DNA of 18,583 nt, taken from NCBI GenBank assembly GCA_000402295.1, contig AQRW01000138.1:1-18583 (forward strand), given 5' to 3'. The DNA is from Candidatus Aerophobus profundus SCGC AAA252-L23. Lineage in GTDB: Bacteria; Aerophobota; Aerophobia; Aerophobales; Aerophobaceae. Shown in pieces: positions 13,616 through 18,583 of the stretch; position 1 is the stretch's first letter; each line of letters starts with the position of its first letter. The position numbers were made by a program, and so were the translations under genes. The notes beneath the pieces were generated by a model. It was not told the DNA's origin. It saw only the letters and a program-made list of their open reading frames with translations, and did no database searches.

Positions 13616-15601
13616 ATGTGTGAAGAGAGGGACTTCATAGAGGCTGTTCAACAAGGAGTAATTAAGCAGCCTACTCAAGTTGGTTTCACGTCAAAAGCGT
13701 GGGTAAAATATTTCAATTCATGCAAGTCACGGTCTGACGAAGATCAACGTGTATTTGAGTCAGGCCTTTGGTTCTTTGAACGCTTCGAAGCGGTAAGGAG
13801 CAAGCTTTTACAGTTCCCTGACCCAGCGCTTGATAGAGATAAGATTAAGTGCATGTATGTTGGAATGGTTAATCGCGATTATGCCATAATTAATAATGCT
13901 TCTCAAGATGACCTCCTATCAAAAGAAGACAAGAATATCACAACGGGCGAAATGATCGAAAGACGTTTACCGATAGGGCCCGATGGCTACCCGGTGTATA
14001 TGAGAGATGCTATCGAATCTGAGGTTTCTGGGATACGATATCCTTTATCTGAGACATCCAGGGCTGGCTTAGAACCTACGTCTAGCCCATATCAGCACCC
14101 ATCAGATCTACAGACATTACATAACCTTCTTGCTAGGGTTAACCTAGCAATTCTCTACGATAATTTATCTGACTATTGGGAAGAATGTCTGTGGAATGGT
14201 TGGTCTATTACGGTAGATAACAAAAAGGATGCCATCGTACCTCCGGCCTCAAATGGCCATATATCAAAAGTAATCAGCCAACATAGGTCTGACACTCTGC
14301 TAATAGAGCTTACCTGGCGTTCTATTAGGCTTTGGCGTACACTACCACCAGAACTGAAGCAGCTTGAACTCAAAAGGCTCCGAGTTACGAGAGTAAAACG
14401 GACAAAAACTAAATGGGAGATTAAATTGGGGCATTCGGAGGATAGTCCTTTTCCTCCGCCAACCCTCGTAGTTGCTCTAGCATCTGAAGAATTGTATTGG
14501 AACGAGATTCTTGTGCAGCCTTTACCTCGTATTGAAAATGTAACTATACGAGAAATGTTAGCGGCATGGAATGTTTTGGCAACTCTTGGCGCAGTATTGA
14601 AAGAAGACATTCCGAAAGATACCGAAGTAAAGACAATAGATAAGCTAATCCAATTTGCCCCCACATTTCCAAAGTCAGAGCTCATCAATGCGGTCCGCAA
14701 AGCTACCGGCTTAAGCCAATCAAAAGCATCATCTATTGTTAACTTATTTATTTTCGATGGTGACGTCAGAACTGATCCATGGTTTAGACCTGTTATTCCA
14801 CTTTCGGAAGAACGGTGTACTGTATTAATTCCTGCTCTTACTGTCCCAAATTTAATTCGATCTATCGAATCGTGGATGAAAGCAGGTGGTATCGATCTAA
14901 GCGAACGTGGTGACGCATTTGAAAAATATATTAGAGAAAGGGTTCAAGATGCTTTGGCCAAATCGAGACATATGTCGAAGTCATTCGTAAATACCAAATC
15001 GCAGGAAATAAGTGCTGACGGACAGAGAGAAGAGATTGATTTTATTTGGGTTATCGGGTCCAAAGTTATTGTTGGTGAAGTCAAGTGCGTAGTTTATCCT
15101 GCCTCACCCAGGGAGTTTTATAAATACTTCGAAGTCTTGAAAGGAGCGACTATACAGGCCAGGCGGAAATCAGATTTTGTATCTGCGAATCTAGAAAAGG
15201 TTCTAGGTGTTCTAAATATAGAGCCTAAAGCTGATTATTCTAGTTTCGTTGTTCAGCCCCTTGTGATTACTAATTTGGCTTTAGGAGCAGGTATTCCATT
15301 GAATGGAGTTCCGATTGCTGATAAGTATATACTTCTGAAATACATTGACGGAAAACAGAATTTTTTTGTATCCACAACCGTCGAGGGGGATAGCAAACCT
15401 CTATTTGAAAAAATATACTACTCTTCCGAAGAGGAAGCAGAGTTAAATATTATACTTTACCTTTTGAATCCTCCCTTGTTTTTAATTCTTTCTAATATGA
15501 TAGCAGCTCAAGAGATCCAACTGTTACCTCTTGAGAAGGAAGAAAAGTTTAGAACTATAATTCGTTTGTATGTCAAGGAACCAAATATGAAAGTAGTATA
15601 A
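13616..15601 (+). CDS. Large protein with PD-(D/E)xK-like nuclease core, candidate defence effector
   Basis: I do not recognise this 661-aa protein as a named family. The first 430 residues show no clear motif, signal peptide or membrane segment. From about 430 there is a restriction-endonuclease-like core: E436 in a helix (GDAFEKYIRERVQDAL), D475 (REEIDFIWVIG), then E488-x-K490 (KVIVGEVKC), followed by a helix with QARRK. This matches the E-D-ExK pattern of PD-(D/E)xK nucleases and suggests DNA or RNA cleavage. The start is ATG 13616, with AAAGGA upstream. The gene stands alone, 535 bp after the FokI-like gene and 5 bp before an insertion sequence, and has its own dyad-rich promoter region. 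Its place inside a restriction island suggests phage or plasmid defence. Its substrate and trigger are unknown. Confidence 0.85.
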   Translation: MCEERDFIEAVQQGVIKQPTQVGFTSKAWVKYFNSCKSRSDEDQRVFESGLWFFERFEAVRSKLLQFPDPALDRDKIKCMYVGMVNRDYAIINNASQDDLLSKEDKNITTGEMIERRLPIGPDGYPVYMRDAIESEVSGIRYPLSETSRAGLEPTSSPYQHPSDLQTLHNLLARVNLAILYDNLSDYWEECLWNGWSITVDNKKDAIVPPASNGHISKVISQHRSDTLLIELTWRSIRLWRTLPPELKQLELKRLRVTRVKRTKTKWEIKLGHSEDSPFPPPTLVVALASEELYWNEILVQPLPRIENVTIREMLAAWNVLATLGAVLKEDIPKDTEVKTIDKLIQFAPTFPKSELINAVRKATGLSQSKASSIVNLFIFDGDVRTDPWFRPVIPLSEERCTVLIPALTVPNLIRSIESWMKAGGIDLSERGDAFEKYIRERVQDALAKSRHMSKSFVNTKSQEISADGQREEIDFIWVIGSKVIVGEVKCVVYPASPREFYKYFEVLKGATIQARRKSDFVSANLEKVLGVLNIEPKADYSSFVVQPLVITNLALGAGIPLNGVPIADKYILLKYIDGKQNFFVSTTVEGDSKPLFEKIYYSSEEEAELNIILYLLNPPLFLILSNMIAAQEIQLLPLEKEEKFRTIIRLYVKEPNMKVV

Positions 15602-15606
15602 TGATA

Positions 15607-15618
15607 AGTGTGTAAATT
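15607..15618 (+). repeat. Left terminal inverted repeat of the IS256-family element
   Basis: AGTGTGTAAATT, complementary to 16757-16768. Similarity continues inward with a 2-nt gap (CAGAAG against CTGAAG in the complement). Confidence 0.85.
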
Positions 15619-15645
15619 CAGAAGGGCTTGATTTAAAAAGAAAAA

Positions 15646-15698
15646 TGGCTTATTCTTCCATGAAGGAAAAAGAAAACTAAAAAAGGAGGAATAAGCCA
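15646..15698 (+). promoter_or_regulatory. Hairpin that buries the transposase ribosome-binding site
   Basis: TGGCTTATTCTTCC (15646-15659) pairs with 15685-15698 over 14 positions, with one G-U pair and a 25-nt A-rich loop. The right arm contains the GGAGG Shine-Dalgarno, and the transposase ATG is 2 bp after it (15700). RNA read in from outside would hide this site. A possible internal promoter (TTGATT 15628-15633, TATTCT 15651-15656) would start after the left arm and leave the site free. Confidence 0.65.
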
Positions 15699-15699
15699 C

Positions 15700-16758
15700 A
15701 TGGAAACTATAGCACAGAAGGAGCTAAGAAGTCAAGAGGAGTTGGTAAAACTCGAGCAGGAGGATATAGAGCAATATGTGGAACGTACTGATCCGGAAGA
15801 GTTCTGGGAAGAGATCGGTAGAAGAGTTAGAGAAGGTATCAGAGTCACTATAGAGAAAACGATTAGTCGTGAGTTCAGCCAGTTCATTGGGGCACTGGAA
15901 TATGAGAGAAGCCCAGAAAGAAAAGATGTTCGTAATGGGCATCGCTCCCGGGATATCAAGAAGATCAGCAAACACATCTATGGAGAAACTACAGTCCTTC
16001 TCTTGTATCTCGATTCAACAAAGAACTGGGAGAAGCTCTTTCCTTTTGGCTTAACAGGCCTATTGAGAAGAGGATTAAGTACCTTTACTTAGATGGGGTT
16101 AATCTTTCCCTGAAAAGAGATAGAGCTTCAAGGGAAGTCCTCTTATCTGCTGTGGGCATTACCGACACTGGAGATAAAGAGTTTCTGGATTTCCTCTTAG
16201 GAGGAAGAGAATCTCAGGTATCCTGGGAGAACCTCCTTTTGAGGCTTAAGAAACGAGGCCTAACTGATAAGCAGCTCTCACTAATCACTGTAGATGGAAA
16301 TCCGGGCCTTCTGGCGGCTTTAGGGAGTTGTTTCCCTGGAGTGAAGATTCAGCGCTGCACAGTTCATAAACTCAGGAACATCTCTAATCACTGTCCTCGA
16401 GCTATTCAGGCTAGAATCATGGCTGATGTAAAGAGAGTAATCTATGCTACCAGCAAGAGGGAAGCACTGGAGGAATTCAGAGTCTGGAAGGAACGTTATC
16501 AAAACCTTGCTCCTAAAGCTGTTGCCTGTCTTGAGAAAGATCTAGTCGAGACTCTACAGCTCTTTGATTTTCCCTATAGAATGTGGGAATCTCTTCGTAC
16601 CACCAATATCATTGAGAGGGTCTTTGAGAGAGTTTCGTCGAAGAACCAAGGTTATGGATACATTCCCCACAGAGGAATCTTGTATCCGAATCATGTTTTC
16701 TTTGGTTCAAATGATTAATGATGACTGGAAGACTAATCCAATGAAGAACTTCAGATAA
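15700..16758 (+). pseudogene. IS256-family (Mutator) transposase, two frameshifts and a deletion
   Basis: The conceptual product carries the family landmarks in three pieces. Piece 1 (15700 to about 15988) holds the N-terminus up to KKISKHIYG. Piece 2 (about 15990-16625, another frame) reads YSPSLVSRFNKELGEAL, YLYLDGVNL (first Asp), LITVDGNPGLLAAL (second Asp), RCTVHKLRNI, and NIIERVF (catalytic Glu). Piece 3 returns to the first frame (about 16626-16758) with FRRRTKVMDTFPTEESC and the end. Between NGHRSR and DIKKISKHIYG roughly 60-80 residues expected in the family are absent, pointing to an in-frame deletion near 15950. The frame is lost once and restored once. No single start yields a complete enzyme, so it is inactive. 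The 130-aa and 188-aa open frames here are its parts. Confidence 0.9.
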
Positions 16759-16768
16759 TTTACACACT
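16757..16768 (+). repeat. Right terminal inverted repeat of the IS256-family element
   Basis: AATTTACACACT, the complement of 15607-15618. A TTGACA follows 4 bp outside it (16773-16778), but no good -10 lies 16-18 bp further on. Confidence 0.85.
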
Positions 16769-16825
16769 AATCTTGACACGACCAATACGAAGGAATAGGT
16801 TAATATTTTAAATGGATTAGAAGTC

Positions 16826-17464
16826 ATGTCAGAATCTAAAGCCACATCTATTACACGATTGCCTTTTCGTAATTTCCCGGCTTATTTAGTTGTTGACTTA
16901 AACGGTGGATTTAAATTAAGAAATAACACAGAATCTTTTATAAATTTTGAGCAACGGCTAGAAGCCAAATGTTCCTTTTCAGGTGGTTGGGCTGATATGT
17001 CAGTTCAAAAAAGGACTTCAGGAATTATTCAGGCAAAGGTGAATCTTAGACTTGAAAATACAGACTTAACAATAAGAGTAGATAATGCTCACGGTAAATT
17101 TCATCTTGATATAGAAAGAAATCATAAGAAAATTGAAAAACCAAAACGCATTATTTTAGACCCAAATGAGCCTCAACTCTTGTCTTCATTTGAAATAGCC
17201 AAGCAAGAACTATTACAGAGAGCTTTATCTTCACTGCCAACTTTCGGTTCACGTGAACGACTTACTTTGGATATGCTTCTAGTACTTTTAAAATGTAAAT
17301 TTACAGTGAACAATATCGAAATACCAATCTTGTTACCACCTTATCCAGGTGCAAAACTTTCATTTACCCTTTATACCCCATCAAACTTGCCATTTCATTT
17401 GAATTTAATTTCTATTAAAATGAATTTAAAACCATTTGATTGGAAAAATCATACGAAAACATGA
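16826..17464 (+). CDS. Hypothetical protein, 212 aa
   Basis: I do not recognise this protein. It has no signal peptide, membrane segment, cysteine cluster or nuclease motif that I can see. The first half is rich in beta-type stretches (FPAYLVVDLNGGF, IIQAKVNLRLENTDLTIRVD). The middle has a helical part (FEIAKQELLQRALSSL), and the end returns to strands with many prolines (IPILLPPYPGAKLSFTLYT). The ATG at 16826 has only a weak purine stretch upstream (GGATTAGAAG). The gene is AT-rich. It lies 57 bp after the insertion sequence and 147 bp before an integron attC-like site. In integrons each gene is followed by its own attC, so it could be the first cassette. The 147-bp stretch between gene and attC contains nothing recognisable. 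Confidence 0.7.
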   Translation: MSESKATSITRLPFRNFPAYLVVDLNGGFKLRNNTESFINFEQRLEAKCSFSGGWADMSVQKRTSGIIQAKVNLRLENTDLTIRVDNAHGKFHLDIERNHKKIEKPKRIILDPNEPQLLSSFEIAKQELLQRALSSLPTFGSRERLTLDMLLVLLKCKFTVNNIEIPILLPPYPGAKLSFTLYTPSNLPFHLNLISIKMNLKPFDWKNHTKT

Positions 17465-17611
17465 TATCAAAGGGGAACTTAGGAATGCTACAGGACAGTG
17501 CGATATTTTACCTATTTACAATTTGCATGCTGTAAAGTAACATTGTATTATTATTTAGAAAATTACTACCAGAATGATTAAAAGATAAAAAGTTTTAAAA
17601 TAAAAAAATCC

Positions 17612-17669
17612 ACCTAACAAGTCGTTCCAGCGGACGGTTAACTGCCGCCGCTGATTTCAATCGTTAGGG
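17612..17669 (+). repeat. Integron attC-like recombination site
   Basis: The 58-bp site starts with ACCTAAC (17612-17618, R'' pattern RYYYAAC) and ends with GTTAGGG (17663-17669, R'). CCTAAC and GTTAGG are complementary. The inner arms AAGTCGTTCCAGCGG and CCGCTG (17648-17653) resemble canonical attC L-box regions; CAGCGG/CCGCTG pair perfectly. The length is near the minimum for attC. The last R' base is G rather than the usual C or T. No intI integrase gene is in the window. Confidence 0.75.
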
Positions 17670-17718
17670 CGTCCTTATAACCACAGCGTCCATGATTAGA
17701 AAGTCGGAGATACTTCCT

Positions 17719-18363
17719 ATGGAACCTCATCCCAAAGTTAATCCCCCAAAGATTGTGCGGTGTCCGCATTGTGGTAATAACACTGTGCACGTCTGTGCAT
17801 ATCGCGAAGATTTTATCGAAGCTTTTGATGAAACGCAAGAAGGTGAACCAATCTGGGATGAACGCTGGCTGGCAATACTGAAGTGCACTACTTGCAACAA
17901 ACCGTCAGTGTATAGAGATGAATGGGATGAAGAACGTAAGAAATGGGTGAGTGGTCTGGCTTACCCAATCCCCATGATGGCACCGAAAGAAATACCCGCC
18001 AAAATTCGAGAAACATTTGACGAAGCTATCTCAGTGTTCCAGAGGTCACCATCTTTAGCGGCAGTCGGAATTCGCAAATGTCTTGAAGGCATTTGCGATG
18101 ACCAAAATGCCCAAGGGCACACACTAGCACAGCGCATAAACTATCTTGGCTCCAATGGGATTATTCCTAAAACACTGACCGAAATGATGGACACAAGTCG
18201 AGTGCTTGGGAACATTGGGGCTCACTTTGGAACATCCAGCGTGACAGATAGTGACGTAAGAGTATTAGTCGAGTTTACCCTCGCTATCTTTGAATACATA
18301 TACGTTGCACCTGCAAGGATAGAAGCAGTTCGGAAAAGTCTCGAAAAACGAAAGACGACCTAA
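17719..18363 (+). CDS. Zinc-ribbon DUF4145 protein in a putative integron cassette
   Basis: The protein has 214 residues if the start is ATG 17719, which has GGAG 9 bp upstream. An in-frame ATG at 17692 is possible but has no such site. The N-terminus has a zinc ribbon: CPHCGNN, then CTTCNKPSVY about 45 residues later. The C-terminal half is the DUF4145 region (IPAKIRETFDEAISVF, SPSLAAVGIRKCLEGIC, then LGNIGAHFG). DUF4145 domains are often found in or beside restriction and other anti-phage genes; the exact role is unknown. The gene follows the attC-like site by 49 bp, and its TAA stop sits inside ACCTAAC, the same 7-mer as R'' of that site, as in many cassettes. It is visibly more GC-rich than the AT-rich genes before it, in keeping with a separate origin. 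Confidence 0.82.
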   Translation: MEPHPKVNPPKIVRCPHCGNNTVHVCAYREDFIEAFDETQEGEPIWDERWLAILKCTTCNKPSVYRDEWDEERKKWVSGLAYPIPMMAPKEIPAKIRETFDEAISVFQRSPSLAAVGIRKCLEGICDDQNAQGHTLAQRINYLGSNGIIPKTLTEMMDTSRVLGNIGAHFGTSSVTDSDVRVLVEFTLAIFEYIYVAPARIEAVRKSLEKRKTT

Positions 18364-18424
18364 CATAGGGGTTTACGGTTTCACTTTGTTTAACTCAACC
18401 CGGCTTCGCCTAGCTCGTAAACCC
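18358..18424 (+). repeat. Possible degenerate attC or hairpin after the DUF4145 gene
   Basis: ACCTAAC (18358-18364) repeats the R'' motif at 17612, but no matching GTTAGG follows in the remaining sequence. Instead GGGTTTACG (18369-18377) and CGTAAACCC (18416-18424) form a 9-bp stem, with a small GGC-TTC-GCC hairpin inside. It may be a decayed cassette end or a transcript-end hairpin. It is not a T-run terminator. The stretch 18425-18488 beyond it is AT-rich with nothing recognised. Confidence 0.4.
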
Positions 18425-18488
18425 TGAAGACATATTTTTAAGGCTCTAAAATGAATAAGGAATGAGTAAAAATTTTCTCGTATAATAA

Positions 18489-18583
18489 GCAAATCATGAA
18501 TCAAATGAAGTTGTTCTTTACGAGTTAACGCGGTGATCATAGAGTATGCAATTTTGTTTCCCAGTCTCTCTGGCGGCTAATCG
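18489..18583 (+). repeat. Right copy of the long direct repeat, cut by the window end
   Basis: All 95 bases match 8230-8324. The copy begins abruptly after an AT-rich stretch (TATAATAA) and contains the last codons and stop of the propeller gene plus the start of the dehydrogenase relic. Whether it continues beyond the window is unknown. Confidence 0.95.

Larger units (their letters stand above)
15607..16768 (+). mobile_element. IS256-family insertion sequence, internally deleted
   Basis: A 1162-bp element bounded by 12-bp perfect terminal inverted repeats carries a broken Mutator-type transposase. Intact IS256 relatives are usually about 1.3-1.5 kb, so the element is short, in line with an internal deletion in the transposase gene. 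It begins 5 bp after the stop codon of the 661-aa gene. I see no matching target-site duplication of 8-9 bp at the ends, so it is old or has recombined. It cannot move by itself. Confidence 0.88.

Noticed and set aside
14130..14150. Palindrome with 8-bp arms TTGCTAGG/CCTAGCAA
   Set aside because: It is inside the coding sequence of the 661-aa gene, alone, and without a link to other dyads; possibly chance.
15601..16776. Target-site duplication of the IS256-family element
   Set aside because: The bases outside the two inverted repeats do not match over 8 or 9 positions.
16773..16801. TTGACA just outside the right end of the IS as a promoter for the 212-aa gene
   Set aside because: The sequence 17 bp further on (TAGGTT) is a poor -10, and the better TTAATA is 21 bp away.
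1..18583. CRISPR array, tRNA or rRNA genes
   Set aside because: No regularly spaced short repeats, cloverleaf-like segment or rRNA-like stretch was noticed by eye.

Overview
The window looks like a chromosomal segment from an anaerobic or fermentative bacterium. A moderate-GC sugar-catabolism operon is followed by an AT-rich accessory island. The sugar-binding protein has a signal peptide with an AxA-type cleavage site and no lipobox cysteine, which fits a periplasmic, diderm arrangement. That is an inference. The species cannot be fixed from the sequence; no rRNA, tRNA or universal marker gene is present.

Region 1 (1-8277), all on the plus strand, is a carbohydrate uptake and catabolism cluster. 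In order it holds the 3' part of a Gfo/Idh/MocA NAD(P)-dependent dehydrogenase, a GntR/FCD regulator with a strong promoter and overlapping dyads, a solute-binding protein, two MalF/MalG-type permeases, an amidohydrolase-2 TIM-barrel hydrolase, a UlaG-like metallo-beta-lactamase-fold lactonase, and a beta-propeller-like protein of unknown role. A dehydrogenase next to two candidate lactone hydrolases suggests import of a sugar or sugar derivative, oxidation to a lactone and ring opening. No transporter ATPase is present, so it must come from elsewhere. A nested stem-loop lies between the binding protein and the permeases.

Region 2 (about 8230-18583) is an accessory island. Its outer limits are set by a perfect direct repeat of at least 95 bp (8230-8324 and 18489-18583; the second copy is cut by the window end), giving a repeat-to-repeat unit of 10,259 bp. 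The left end carries a relic of a second Gfo/Idh/MocA 3' end and minus-strand relics that look like serine recombinases. Then come a two-domain adenine/cytosine-N methyltransferase and a full-length FokI-like type IIS endonuclease, which together form a restriction-modification system. After a decayed transposase scrap and a set of strong palindromes comes a 661-aa protein of unknown family with a PD-(D/E)xK-like nuclease core. An internally deleted, frameshifted IS256-family element follows, then an unrecognised 212-aa gene, an integron attC-like site, and a zinc-ribbon DUF4145 protein that appears to be a gene cassette.

The island is best read as a composite defence and mobile-element hotspot inserted at the 3' end of the sugar operon. 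The FokI-like pair is a recognisable system. The 661-aa nuclease-like gene with its paired dyads is the best candidate for something undescribed. The direct repeat could also reflect tandem duplication, a circular form or mis-assembly, and this needs read-level checking.
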